The notes: a model not told the origin generated them from the letters alone. Positions 23,799 to 32,919 are shown, numbered from the stretch's first letter. The stretch is 64,000 bases of DNA from Nonomuraea coxensis DSM 45129 (GCF_019397265.1 NZ_CP068985.1:2646501-2710500); one strand, 5' to 3'. Program-made: numbers and translations.

Positions 23799-24835
23799 CC
23801 GAGCGCCCACCGGGGCACCGCCACGAGTCTCATGGGGAGGTATTCGAACCCCAGGGAACGTTTCTCGTCAACGAAGCCGCGTCCGGCGTACAGGCTCTCG
23901 GCCTTGCCGGCCACGGCGTGCTCGACGATCCGGGTGTAGCTGTAGAAGAACAGGTCCTTGCGCCCGCCCTCGGCGGGGGTCAGCGCGGCGAACGGCCCGT
24001 ACATCGGGGTGACCGGGTGGTCGTAGACGACGGCGACGCCGATCAGCCGGTCCTCGTCGTGGTAGGAGACGGTCCAGACGTCGTCGCGCCGGATCAGCTC
24101 GGCGAAGTAGGCGGCGGGCAGCGGCAGGCGGCGGTCGAACGCGGCGGCCGGCCGGGCGAGGAGCCGGCCGGCGAGGGCGGCCGGGCCCCTTCCGGCGGGC
24201 GCGGGGCGTGAGGTGATCCGGACGGCCTGGCGCTCGTGGAGGTCGGCGAGCTCGGCGGGGTCGAGGTCGGTGCGCCCGGCGCCGGTCTCGACGCGCAGCG
24301 TGCCGTCCTGCTCGACGCGCCGGGCCTGGCGGCGCAGCGAGGCGCGGCGGCTGCCGCTCAGCGTGGCGAGCCAGCCGTCGGCGGAGGTCCAGCGCACGGG
24401 TAACAGGGTCGTGCCGGGGGAGTGGCGGACGACCGCGCCGCGCCTGGCCACCAGCGGCAGGGCGGGCTCGGTGACCATGCGGTAGACGACCCCGGCCAGC
24501 CACGGGCCGAACTCCTTGCGGGCGGCCCGTTCGAATCCCCTGATGACCGCGCGGCCCTCCGCGCCGTCCGGCAGGACCCAGGTGGGGCCGTTGGAGTGGG
24601 CGGGCAGGCGTACGTCGAGCAGGAACGGCCCGCGGCCCGACCTGAGCGCTCCGACGGCGCCGACGACGCGCTCCCCGTCGCGGGCCACGCACAGCAGCGG
24701 CCTGGCCCAGGAGCCGTCGAAGGAGGCGCGGATCACGTCGTACGACCAGATCGCCGTGAGCTCCCTGGCGCGGCGGAAGTCCTCCCAGCCTGAGGGTTCG
24801 GGGTCACGGCCGGGCTGGAAGAAGTCGAACCTCAC
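23795..24835 (-). CDS. GNAT-fold acyltransferase (BioF2/CelD-type), copy A
   Basis: Encodes 346 residues, starting MRFDFFQPGRDPEPSGWEDFRRA. The opening resembles copy B (DPEPGDWEELRRA), and the C-terminal GGRKDLFFYSYTRIVEH block is shared. It is the first gene of the five-gene minus-strand operon and couples to copy B by ATGA. Divergence between the copies suggests separate acceptors. The leader is the 165-bp AT-richer gap shared with the divergent epimerase operon. Confidence 0.78.
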   Translation of the reverse strand: MRFDFFQPGRDPEPSGWEDFRRARELTAIWSYDVIRASFDGSWARPLLCVARDGERVVGAVGALRSGRGPFLLDVRLPAHSNGPTWVLPDGAEGRAVIRGFERAARKEFGPWLAGVVYRMVTEPALPLVARRGAVVRHSPGTTLLPVRWTSADGWLATLSGSRRASLRRQARRVEQDGTLRVETGAGRTDLDPAELADLHERQAVRITSRPAPAGRGPAALAGRLLARPAAAFDRRLPLPAAYFAELIRRDDVWTVSYHDEDRLIGVAVVYDHPVTPMYGPFAALTPAEGGRKDLFFYSYTRIVEHAVAGKAESLYAGRGFVDEKRSLGFEYLPMRLVAVPRWALG

Positions 24836-25000
24836 CGTACGTCCTTGACTGACACGTAATACAACGAATCTGCAACATAGTCATTTGAGTCAAACGATCG
24901 CAGTATATGTCTGATTTGATCGTCGCCGCGTCCATGATCGGGCGCTCCGCAACATCCGCCCGCGCACCACCGCAGCGCACGGCACTGACCAGGGGAAAGC
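24836..25000. promoter_or_regulatory. Shared divergent promoter region of the glycan-like cassette
   Basis: This 165-bp gap is markedly AT-rich in its first 85 bases. It contains TTGACT (24845-24850), an 11-bp palindrome TTTGAGTCAAA (24884-24894) and a TATATG hexamer near 24903. It separates two operons that together form the cassette, so one regulator could control both. No RNA element is evident. Confidence 0.5.
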
Positions 25001-25930
25001 ATGAAAGTAGGCGTCACAGGGGGCAACGGCTTCATCGGACGTTACGTCTGCGAGGAGTTAGCCGCCCGCGGCCACACCCCGATCGTCTTCGACCACCGCC
25101 AGCGTGGCACGGGCACGTACGAGTTCATGCTCGGCGACATCAGGGACGCCACGGCCATGGTCGAGCTGGCCGCCCACGCGGACGCGATCATCCACCTGGC
25201 GGCCGTGCTCGGGACCCAGGAGACCATCGACAACCCGCGTCCCGCGGCCGAGACCAACCTCGTCGGCGGCCTCAACTTCCTCGAAGCCGTCGCCCAGTAC
25301 GACCTGCCCGGCGTCTACATCTGCGTCGGCAACCACTGGATGGACAACAGCTACTCCATCTCCAAGACCGCCGTCGAGCGCTTCGTGCGCATGTTCAACG
25401 CCCACCGCGGCACCCGCGTCAACCAGGTCAGGGTCGTCAACGCCTACGGCCCGCGGCAGATGGCCGCGCCGCCGTTCGCGCCCGGCAAGGTCCGCAAGAT
25501 CACCCCCGCCGTCGTCTGCCGCGCGCTGTCCGGCATGCCGGTCGAGCTCTACGGCGGCGGCGCCCAGATCTCCGACATGGTCTGGGTCGGCGACGTCGCG
25601 AGGGGCCTCGTCTCCGCCCTGGAGACCGCCGCCGAGCAGGGCCCGCTCAAGCACGTCGTGGAGGTCGGCCCCGCCGAGTCCACCAGCATCCGCGCCGTCG
25701 CCGAGATGATCATCGACATGTGCGTGGAGCGCGGCTACGACCGCGTCCCGATCGTCGACCTGCCCATGCGGCCCGGTGAGACCCCGGAGACCGCCGTCAC
25801 CGCCGACCCGCAGACGCTGCGGTCGGTCGGCATCGACCCCGCCACGCTCGTCTCGCTGCCGGAGGGCATGGCCAAGACCGTCGACTGGTTCATCGAGAAC
25901 CGCGGCACGCACTGGAGCCCGCCGCGATGA
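25001..25930 (+). CDS. NAD-dependent epimerase/dehydratase
   Basis: A 309-residue extended SDR. GVTGGNGFIGRYVCEELAARGH is the NAD-binding GxxGxxG motif, and YSISK provides the catalytic YxxxK. INPRP-like and MRPGETPETAV blocks match nucleotide-sugar epimerases. The ATG is preceded by AGGGGAAA. Codon 20 is TTA (25058-25060), rare in this genome, which would make translation dependent on the bldA-type tRNA if it exists here. It leads the four-gene plus-strand operon, followed by the ATP-grasp gene with ATGA coupling. The sugar nucleotide is unknown. Confidence 0.9.
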   Translation: MKVGVTGGNGFIGRYVCEELAARGHTPIVFDHRQRGTGTYEFMLGDIRDATAMVELAAHADAIIHLAAVLGTQETIDNPRPAAETNLVGGLNFLEAVAQYDLPGVYICVGNHWMDNSYSISKTAVERFVRMFNAHRGTRVNQVRVVNAYGPRQMAAPPFAPGKVRKITPAVVCRALSGMPVELYGGGAQISDMVWVGDVARGLVSALETAAEQGPLKHVVEVGPAESTSIRAVAEMIIDMCVERGYDRVPIVDLPMRPGETPETAVTADPQTLRSVGIDPATLVSLPEGMAKTVDWFIENRGTHWSPPR

Positions 25931-27057
25931 GGCACCTGGTCATCCTGGGCGGCTCGGACGGCACGGTCAGTGCCTTCCGGGCCGCCCGGCGGCTGGGCCT
26001 CGCCACGATCTGCGTGGACATGCGGCCGGACGCGCCCGGCGTCGCCGAGGCCGACGAGTTCCTGCACCTCAGCACCCGCGACGTCCCCGCCGTCGCGGAC
26101 GCCCTGCGGGGCCGCGCCGGTCTCGCCGGGCTGCTCGCCCCCGGCAGCGACATCAACCTCCCGTCGCTGGTCGAGCTGGCCCGCCTGCTCGGCCTGCCGT
26201 GCGGCCTGACGGACGCGACGCTGCGCGCCTCGACGGACAAGCTCCACTTCCGCGAGGTGTGCGAACGGCTCGGCCTGCCCGGACCCCGCTACTGGGACGG
26301 GAACGCCGACCCGGCGCTCCGGCCGCCGCTGCCGGTCATCGTCAAGCCCGTGGACTCCGGCAGCTCGCGCGGCATCACGATCTGCCGCGAGCCCGGCGAG
26401 CTGCCGGCGGCGATCGCGCACGCGAAGGAGGTCTCCCCGAGCGGGCGGGCCGTCATCGAGGAGCTGCTGACCGGCGAGGACCTCTGCGCCGAGGCCATGC
26501 TCCAGGACGGCAGGATCGCCCTGCTCGGCCTGAGCAGGCGCGTCACCGCGCCGCCCGCGGTGGTGGCCGTCGGGCACGACATGGCGCCCGCCGACGACGT
26601 CCTGGAGAAGGAGGTCGTCCGGCAGCTCGAACTCGTCTGCGGCGACCTCGGCTACCGCGACGGCCCGCTGAACGTCGATCTGTTCGTAGACGGCGGGCAG
26701 GTCACCCTCGTCGAGATGGGCGCGCGGATCGGCGGCAACGGCCTGGGCGAGGCCCTCGGGCTCATGCACGGCGTGGACACGGTCGAGGCCACCGTGCGGC
26801 TCGCGGTCGGCGAACGTCCCGACCTGACCCCGGCCCGGCGCGGCCCCGCCCACGTCCGGGTGCTGCGCGCGCCCTCGGCGGGGACGCTCGTCTCCATCGA
26901 CGGCCTGGAGTCGCTGCCGGACGGTGCCGAGGTGGTCGTGGTGGCCCGGCCGGGCGACCACGTCGTGCCCTACACCGAGTGCCGGGCCAAACTGGGCTAC
27001 GTCGTGGACCGCGAACCGGCCGACCTCGACGCGCTGATCAGGGTAGATGTCCGCTAG
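25927..27057 (+). CDS. ATP-grasp carboxylate-amine ligase-like protein
   Basis: Encodes 376 residues. The N-terminus has HLVILGGSDGTVSAFRAARRLG, a pre-ATP-grasp Rossmann domain. The ATP-grasp core follows with PVIVKPVDSGSSRGITIC, AVIEELLTGEDLCAEAM, LNVDLFVDGGQVTLVEMGAR and IGGNGLGEAL, where the Asp/Glu/Asn metal ligands lie. Such enzymes join a carboxylate to an amine through an acyl phosphate. ATG overlaps the epimerase stop. Beside an epimerase this suggests amidation or amino-acid attachment to a uronic acid or sugar. That is inferred; the substrates are not readable. Confidence 0.86.
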   Translation: MRHLVILGGSDGTVSAFRAARRLGLATICVDMRPDAPGVAEADEFLHLSTRDVPAVADALRGRAGLAGLLAPGSDINLPSLVELARLLGLPCGLTDATLRASTDKLHFREVCERLGLPGPRYWDGNADPALRPPLPVIVKPVDSGSSRGITICREPGELPAAIAHAKEVSPSGRAVIEELLTGEDLCAEAMLQDGRIALLGLSRRVTAPPAVVAVGHDMAPADDVLEKEVVRQLELVCGDLGYRDGPLNVDLFVDGGQVTLVEMGARIGGNGLGEALGLMHGVDTVEATVRLAVGERPDLTPARRGPAHVRVLRAPSAGTLVSIDGLESLPDGAEVVVVARPGDHVVPYTECRAKLGYVVDREPADLDALIRVDVR

Positions 27058-27841
27058 CGCGTCCGCTTCCCGGTCGCCGGGCGGGTTCTCCGGGGTCCTG
27101 TGGCGGCTGGCGTACCGGCGGGCCGTGCGGGCGGCCTTCGCCCGCGTGCCCTTCTACCGCGACCAGTGGGTGCGGGCCGGGCGGGAGCTCGGCGAGCCCG
27201 AGCCCACGCCGAGCGCGGACCTCGCGGGGCAACTGCACCGGCTGTGCCCGTTCGGGGCGCCGTACGACGCGGGCGCGGAGCCCAGCCTGTGGATCGGCCC
27301 CGCCGCCGACCTGCGGGCCGCGCTCCGCACGGCCGGCGTACGCGGGCGGGCGCCCGTGCTGGAGGTGGGCCCCGCGGTGCTCGACCGGCGCGCGCTCGGC
27401 CCGTTCCGGCGCTACGGCGTGCTGCTGGCCGCGGGCGCCAAGGTCAGGAACGAGCGACGGCGGCGGGAGCTCAACGAGCCCGCGCTCCGCCTCGCCGCCG
27501 GCGCCGGGCGGGCGGTCCTGGTGGGCGAGCGCGCCGCCGTGGCCGAGTTCCTGCCCGCGCTCGCCGGGATCGAGACCCGCGTCCTGATCCGCGGCAACCT
27601 GGATGCCGACGGGGAGCTGGTCCACGACCCGCATCTCGGCTACTACGCCGCACGCGCGGGGTGCGGCCACCTTCACCTGCTGTGGCGGCGCTTCCACGCG
27701 CGGACGACGGCGGACGGCACACCGGCCGTCACCGCGCTGCGCAGGCGCAGGCCCGTCCTGGTCGACGTGGTGCCCGACGGCGCCGCCACGCTCGGACGCT
27801 GCCCCGTCCACGGCGCCCCGATCCTTGGAGTCCTACCGTGA
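27047..27841 (+). CDS. Unknown protein with PaaK-like N-terminus
   Basis: Encodes 264 residues. The start MSASASASRSPGG overlaps the ATP-grasp gene by 11 bp. Residues 20-45 (AVRAAFARVPFYRDQWVRAG) resemble the beginning of PaaK/CapK-type adenylating enzymes, but no AMP-binding motif follows. The protein continues with LWIGPAADLRAALR and HLGYYAARAGCGHLHLLWRRFHAR. The GC-biased composition makes remote homology hard to judge. It is coupled to the membrane protein gene by GTGA and so is likely part of the same pathway. No function assigned. Confidence 0.65.
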   Translation: MSASASASRSPGGFSGVLWRLAYRRAVRAAFARVPFYRDQWVRAGRELGEPEPTPSADLAGQLHRLCPFGAPYDAGAEPSLWIGPAADLRAALRTAGVRGRAPVLEVGPAVLDRRALGPFRRYGVLLAAGAKVRNERRRRELNEPALRLAAGAGRAVLVGERAAVAEFLPALAGIETRVLIRGNLDADGELVHDPHLGYYAARAGCGHLHLLWRRFHARTTADGTPAVTALRRRRPVLVDVVPDGAATLGRCPVHGAPILGVLP

Positions 27842-28512
27842 TCAGAGCCAACCTGGTGACGCTCGTGATGGGCGTCGTGGCCGTCGCACTGGCCGGGCTG
27901 GTCCGTTTCGTCCTGCCGTACGAGCAGGACATCACCACCCTGTGGGGCTTCCTCGTGAAGCTCACCCCGCAACTGGCCGCCATCGTCGCGGTCGCCTGGC
28001 TGGACGTGGAGACGGCCCGCCGGCTGCGCCTGCACCTGCTCGTCCTTCCCGCGCTCTTCCTGGGCTTCCTGCTGTACTTCGTGCCCGCGACCTTCATCAG
28101 GGCGATGGACATCGAGGACGGATCGGGCACCTTCGAGGACCTCTACCTGCATGTCGTGGTGTTCGTGCCGTTCCTCGTCGTCGCGCTGCTGCTGGCGTAC
28201 CGGCTCGGGGGCGGCTCGCGCGAGGGCGTGCTGCGGACGGGCGTGGCCATGTCGATCCTGCACGTGTCCGGGCTGGAGGACCTGGTCGCGGTCTCCATGA
28301 ACCGCCGGCTCGACGCGATCCCGGAGGTGTGGGCGTGGGCGGACCACATCACCGTGCGGCTCGGCCATCCGGCGACCAAGGCCGAGGCGTACGCCTTCAT
28401 CGCCGCGCACGTCGTGGCGGCGCTGCTCGTCCTGTTCCTCCCGCGCCGCCTCTTCCGCCGCCGGACGGCTGCAACACCCCCTGCAACTCCTGACAGGCCG
28501 CTTGACACCTGA
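27838..28512 (+). CDS. Polytopic membrane protein, unknown function
   Basis: Encodes 224 residues with about five membrane segments: LVTLVMGVVAVALAGLV, LAAIVAVAWLD, LLVLPALFLGFLLYFVPA, VVVFVPFLVVALLLAYRL and FIAAHVVAALLVLFLP. The C-terminus is Arg-rich then Pro/Thr-rich. The GTG start overlaps the previous stop (GTGA). It is the last gene of the plus-strand half of the cassette. I know no family; an envelope role is inferred from position. Confidence 0.65.
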   Translation: MIRANLVTLVMGVVAVALAGLVRFVLPYEQDITTLWGFLVKLTPQLAAIVAVAWLDVETARRLRLHLLVLPALFLGFLLYFVPATFIRAMDIEDGSGTFEDLYLHVVVFVPFLVVALLLAYRLGGGSREGVLRTGVAMSILHVSGLEDLVAVSMNRRLDAIPEVWAWADHITVRLGHPATKAEAYAFIAAHVVAALLVLFLPRRLFRRRTAATPPATPDRPLDT

Positions 28513-28609
28513 GTCACCCCTCCTGGAGCGTCGTGCTGGACGGGGCGCGCTCGGCGGTGACGCGCAGCTCCCATGCCGGGTCTCTTCATCACCCCGACCG
28601 GAGGACGCC

Positions 28610-29794
28610 ATGACAGCAGCCACCACCCCCGCCGCACGCCCGTCCGGAGGGCGGCGCAGGATCGCCGCCGCCCTCGCCGTGCTCCTGGGCGCCGCCGGAG
28701 CCGCCGTCGCCTCCGGCGGGGCCCCGGCGTCCGCCGCCGCGTGCGGCGACGGCTCCTTCCAGTCGCAGGTGACGGTCAGCGGCAGCACCTGGACGGCCCG
28801 CGACAGCGCCGGCGGCACCGTCTACAGCGGCACCGACTTCCGTGCCGCCGTCCAGGCCGGCATCGGCAGCCTCACGGCCGGTCGCACCTCCATCCAGCGG
28901 GTCGTGGTGCGCGGCAACGGCACGATGAGCGCCGGCAGCCGGATCTCCCTGCCGAGCCACACGTCCCTGTCGGTCTGCGGCACCATCAACGTCACGGGCT
29001 CCGGCTCCGGCGACTACGCGCCCGTGTACTCGCGCGGCACCACGAACATCGAGGTCCCCTACCTCAACGTCACCGGCACCCCGGTGTACGGGATCTTCAT
29101 GCGCAACGTCACCAACGTCTGGCTGGGCCGGCTCGACATGCGGCTCGGCTCCGGCCTCGGGGTGCGCATCGACAACCGCGGCGACACCAGCCAGTGGACC
29201 CGCAACGTCCGGGTCGACAACGTGTACGTCCAGGGAGCCAGTTCCCACGCCATGGAGACGTACGGCGTGGACGGCCTGACCGTCGGCACCGTGACGGCGC
29301 GCGACGTCGGCGAGTCCGGGCTGCTGCTCAACCAGACCGTCAACGCCACGGTCGGCACCGTGGACGCCGACAACGCCGGCGCCGGCACCGGGTACGCCGC
29401 CTTCCGCATGGCCAACCGCAACGGCAGGATCGGCAGCTCCTACCCGAACAACATCCGGGTCGGGACCGTCAAGGCGCGCGGCGGCGGCCGGGGCATCTTC
29501 TGCGTCTCCGAGAGCGGCGGCGCCACCGTCGACCGGGTCGACATCGCCGGCACCGGCAACAACTCGGTCCTGGTGGAGAACTGCTACAACGTCGTCATCG
29601 CCGGCGTGTCCGGCACGATCAGCGGCGGCGGCGAGGTCAGGATCGCGGCCCGCACGGAGTTCCCGCCGTCGTCGGGCATCAGGTTCCAGAACCTGACGGT
29701 CAGCAACACCAACATCCGGTGGAGCCCCTGCACGGGGACGAACAACACGATCTCCAACGTCACCCGCGCCAACTCCACCCTGACCTGGTGCTGA
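28610..29794 (+). CDS. Secreted right-handed beta-helix protein
   Basis: Encodes 394 residues. The signal peptide (RRRIAAALAVLLGAAGAAVA, cut near APASAA) leads to a repetitive body of short strands rich in N, T, V and G: VDNVYVQGASSH, LTVGTVTARDVGESG, ATVGTVDADNAGA, NIRVGTVKARGGG. This is the parallel beta-helix repeat of pectate-lyase-like proteins. Several Cys could form disulfides. ATG follows GGAGGA. Such proteins bind or cleave polysaccharides outside the cell; no catalytic residues are evident. It lies next to the glycan-like cassette, but with its own leader and a strong terminator. Confidence 0.82.
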   Translation: MTAATTPAARPSGGRRRIAAALAVLLGAAGAAVASGGAPASAAACGDGSFQSQVTVSGSTWTARDSAGGTVYSGTDFRAAVQAGIGSLTAGRTSIQRVVVRGNGTMSAGSRISLPSHTSLSVCGTINVTGSGSGDYAPVYSRGTTNIEVPYLNVTGTPVYGIFMRNVTNVWLGRLDMRLGSGLGVRIDNRGDTSQWTRNVRVDNVYVQGASSHAMETYGVDGLTVGTVTARDVGESGLLLNQTVNATVGTVDADNAGAGTGYAAFRMANRNGRIGSSYPNNIRVGTVKARGGGRGIFCVSESGGATVDRVDIAGTGNNSVLVENCYNVVIAGVSGTISGGGEVRIAARTEFPPSSGIRFQNLTVSNTNIRWSPCTGTNNTISNVTRANSTLTWC

Positions 29795-29846
29795 CACGGG
29801 CGAGCCTGGCGCCGGGCCGCCGGCTCGGCCTAAGATGATCTCGCCT

Positions 29847-29882
29847 CGGCCGGGCACGGGCCGTCACGCCCGTGCCCGGCCG
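29847..29882 (+). terminator. Strong stem-loop terminator after the beta-helix gene
   Basis: CGGCCGGGCACGGGC pairs perfectly with GCCCGTGCCCGGCCG: a 15-bp stem with a 6-nt loop, 53 bp after the beta-helix stop. Confidence 0.78.
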
Positions 29883-29952
29883 GACGGCGCACTCGCGGTC
29901 CGGAAAGCCCGCGCAGGGTCCCGCGGGCCGCAGTCTCACGGTAGGGAGCCCG

Positions 29953-32919
29953 GTGCCTGTGGCTGCTACGGCGACTCCTGGGGCCGCCGGCGCCTCACGG
30001 CTCATGGCGGCGCCCGCGTTCGTCGGCCGCGCGGCCGAGCTGGCCGCCCTCCAGCGGGCGCTCGCGCAGGGCCCGGCGATCGTCCTCGTCGAGGGGGAGG
30101 CCGGGGTCGGCAAGAGCCGCCTGCTGCGGGAGTTCCTGGGGTCGCCGGCCGGGCGGGAGCACCGTAGCCTGGTGGCCTGGTGCCCGCCCTTCCGCGAGCC
30201 GTACACCCTGGGCCCGGTCGTCGACGCGGTACGCCAGGCCACCGGCCGGATCGGCGGCCTGCGGCTGAGCGGGCTCGCCGGGGCCCTGCGGCCGCTGTTC
30301 CCCGAGTGGGCGGACGAGCTGCCGCCCGCGCCGGACCCGCCCGAGGACGCCCGCGCCGCCCGCCACCTGCTCTTCCGCGCCCTCGCCGAGGTGCTGGACC
30401 GCCTCAGGGTGTCGGTGCTGGCGGTGGAGGACGTCCACTGGGCCGACGAGGCGACGCTGGAGTTCCTGCTGTTCCTGGCCGCCCGGCACCCGCCGCCCGC
30501 CAGCCTGGTCGTGACCTACCGCGCGAACGACGTCCCACCCGGTTCGCTGTTGCTGCGGCTGTCCGCCCGGCTGCCGGCGGGTGCGGAAGGGCTGCGGCTG
30601 GCCGTCGGGCCTCTCGACGTGGCGCGCACCGGCGCGCTGGTGTCGTCGATGCTGGACGACGAGCCGGTCTCCCCGGCGCTCGCGACGCTGCTCCAGCAGC
30701 ACACCGACGGGATCCCGCTGGCCGTCGAGGAGTCCGTGCGCCTGCTGCACGACCGCGCGGACCTGACCCGCCGCGACGGCGCGTGGGTCCGCCGCCGGCG
30801 CACCGAGCTCGACGTGCCGCCGACCGTCCGTGACGCCGTGCTGGAGCGGGTCGCGCGGCTGAGCGGCCCCGCGCGGGCCGTGCTCAGGGCGGCGGCGGTG
30901 CTGTCCGTGCCCGCGGACGAGGCCACGCTCGGCGCCGTCGCCGCCGGCCCTCCGCCCCGGCCCGGCGGCCCGGCGGGAGGACCGGCGGGAGGACCGGCGG
31001 GAGGACCCGCGGACAGGCCGGCGGAAGGGCTCGCGGAGGCGCTGGCCTGCGGGCTGCTGCGCGAGGACGGCGGTCAGCTCTCGTTCCGGCACGCGCTGGC
31101 CTGCAGAGCCGTGTACGAGGCCATCCCCGCCCCCGACCGCCGCGCGGCGCACCTGCGCGCCGGCCGGGCCCTCGCCGTACGGACGCCGCTCCCGGTCTCC
31201 CAGCTCGCCCGCCACTTCCGCGAGGCCGGCGACGCGACCACGTGGATGCGGTACGCCGAGCGGGCCGCCGACCTGGCCCTGGCCGCGGCCGACGAGTCCG
31301 GGGCCGCGTCCCTGCTGTACGACCTGCTCACGCATCCCCGGCTGGCCGCGTACGACGCCGCCCGGCTGGTCGCCAAGATGCCGTTCTCCTCGTTCACCGG
31401 CGACCGCCGTTTCAAGGAGATGGTCAGAGCCCTGCGCGCGGCCCTGGACGCGGGCACGATGTCGCCCGAGCAGGCGGCGGAGACCCGCTGCCAGCTCGCC
31501 CGCGTCCTGCTCGTCATGGAGGAGTTCGAGGCCGCCAGGCACGAGATGATCAAGGCGGTCGCCCATCTGCCTCCCGGCTCGCACAGCGCCGCCCGCATGA
31601 TGGCCTACCTCGGCTGGCCGCGCGAGTCCTCGACCCCGGTCGCCACGCATCTGCGCTGGTTACGGCGGGCGGCCGGGGTCGCCGCGTCGCTGCCGCCGCT
31701 CGACCGCATGGGCCTGCTGGTCGAGCGCGTCACCGCGCTGCTGATGCTGGGCGAGGAGGAGGGCTGGACGGAGGCGTCCCGGCTGTGCGGCGACCCGGCC
31801 GGCCCGGACGAGGCCCGGCACCTCGGCAAGGGCCGGCTCAACCTGGGCGACGCCGCGGTGCGCTGGGGCCGCTACACCGAGGCCGCCGGTCACCTGGCGG
31901 CGGCCGAGGCGATCGCCGAACGCCACGGGTTCCGCCGCTACCCGGGCATCATCCAGGCGACCCGGACCCATCTGGACTGGTTCACGGGCCGGTGGCGGGG
32001 GCTGGCCGGGCGGGCCGCGGCGCTCGCGGACGACGACGAGATCCAGCCCGTGACGAGGCTGGAGGCGGTGCTGGTCGCCGGCCTGCTGGACGCGGCGGCG
32101 GGCGACCCCGGCGCGGCCGGGCGGTTCGAGCACGTGCTCGCCGAGGCCCGCCGGCGCGGCGCCGCCGAGCTGGTGGCCGAGCCGGCGGCGGCCCTGTGCC
32201 GGCTGCTGCTCGCGCGCGGAGCGGTCGGGGAGGCGCTGCTGGTCACCGACGAGCCCGTGCGCCAGGTGGCCGACAAGGGCGTCTGGCTGTGGGCCGCGGA
32301 CCTCGTGCCCGCCCGTACGCAGGCGCTCGTCGCGGCCGGGCGGGTGGACGAGGCCGCCGGGCTGGTCGCCGCGTTCGCGGGCTGGGTGCGCGGCCGGCCC
32401 GCTCCCGCGCCCCGCGCCGGCCTGGCGCTGAGCCGGGCGATCCTGGCCGAGGCCCGCGTCGGGCCGGTGGCGGCGGCGGCCGCGTTCGCCCGCGCGGCGG
32501 ACGCCTGGCAGCGGCTGCCCCGGCCGTACGACGCGCTGCTCGCCCAGGAGCGGCGGGTCGCCTGCCTGCTCGCGGCCGGCGCGGCCGAGGAGGCCCTTCC
32601 CCTGGCGCGGAAGGTGGCGCAGGAGCTGGGCGACCTGGGCGCGCGGTCGGCGGCGGAGCGGGTGGCCGGCCTGCTGCGCGACCACCGGGTGGAGGTACGC
32701 GGGCGCGGCCGGCGCGGCTACGGCGACGAGCTGTCGCCGCGCGAGCTGAAGGTCGTCCGCCTGCTCGCGACCGGCATGACCAACAGGGAGATCGCCGTCG
32801 TCCTGTCCCGCTCGCCGAAGACCGTCGCCGCCCAGGTCAACTCGGCCATGCGCAAGCTCGGCGTCAGGTCACGCACGGCGCTCGCGGTCAGCGCCGTGGA
32901 GTCCGGCCTCGTGTCCTGA
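29953..32919 (+). CDS. LAL-type (large ATP-binding LuxR family) transcriptional regulator
   Basis: Encodes about 988 residues. Walker A is VEGEAGVGKSRLLREF near residue 45; Walker B-like LAVEDVHWADEATLEF follows. The middle is TPR-like helical repeat. The LuxR-type HTH lies at the C-terminus (LSPRELKVVRLLATGMTNREIAVVLSRSPKTVAAQV). Codon 570 is TTA (31660-31662), implying bldA-dependent translation. Residues near 337-352 contain a GGPA repeat. The GTG at 29953 has AGGGAG upstream, but spacing is short; GTG 29959 or ATG 30004 are alternatives. It precedes the secreted subtilase, and the biosynthetic cluster begins 4 kb further on. Targets are unknown. Confidence 0.9.
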   Translation: MPVAATATPGAAGASRLMAAPAFVGRAAELAALQRALAQGPAIVLVEGEAGVGKSRLLREFLGSPAGREHRSLVAWCPPFREPYTLGPVVDAVRQATGRIGGLRLSGLAGALRPLFPEWADELPPAPDPPEDARAARHLLFRALAEVLDRLRVSVLAVEDVHWADEATLEFLLFLAARHPPPASLVVTYRANDVPPGSLLLRLSARLPAGAEGLRLAVGPLDVARTGALVSSMLDDEPVSPALATLLQQHTDGIPLAVEESVRLLHDRADLTRRDGAWVRRRRTELDVPPTVRDAVLERVARLSGPARAVLRAAAVLSVPADEATLGAVAAGPPPRPGGPAGGPAGGPAGGPADRPAEGLAEALACGLLREDGGQLSFRHALACRAVYEAIPAPDRRAAHLRAGRALAVRTPLPVSQLARHFREAGDATTWMRYAERAADLALAAADESGAASLLYDLLTHPRLAAYDAARLVAKMPFSSFTGDRRFKEMVRALRAALDAGTMSPEQAAETRCQLARVLLVMEEFEAARHEMIKAVAHLPPGSHSAARMMAYLGWPRESSTPVATHLRWLRRAAGVAASLPPLDRMGLLVERVTALLMLGEEEGWTEASRLCGDPAGPDEARHLGKGRLNLGDAAVRWGRYTEAAGHLAAAEAIAERHGFRRYPGIIQATRTHLDWFTGRWRGLAGRAAALADDDEIQPVTRLEAVLVAGLLDAAAGDPGAAGRFEHVLAEARRRGAAELVAEPAAALCRLLLARGAVGEALLVTDEPVRQVADKGVWLWAADLVPARTQALVAAGRVDEAAGLVAAFAGWVRGRPAPAPRAGLALSRAILAEARVGPVAAAAAFARAADAWQRLPRPYDALLAQERRVACLLAAGAAEEALPLARKVAQELGDLGARSAAERVAGLLRDHRVEVRGRGRRGYGDELSPRELKVVRLLATGMTNREIAVVLSRSPKTVAAQVNSAMRKLGVRSRTALAVSAVESGLVS
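30964..31015 (+). repeat. 12-bp tandem repeat inside the LAL gene
   Basis: The unit GCGGGAGGACCG repeats about three times with flanking degenerate copies and encodes GGPA x3-4 in a linker between the ATPase and helical regions. Length variation would stay in frame in 4-residue steps. Confidence 0.75.
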
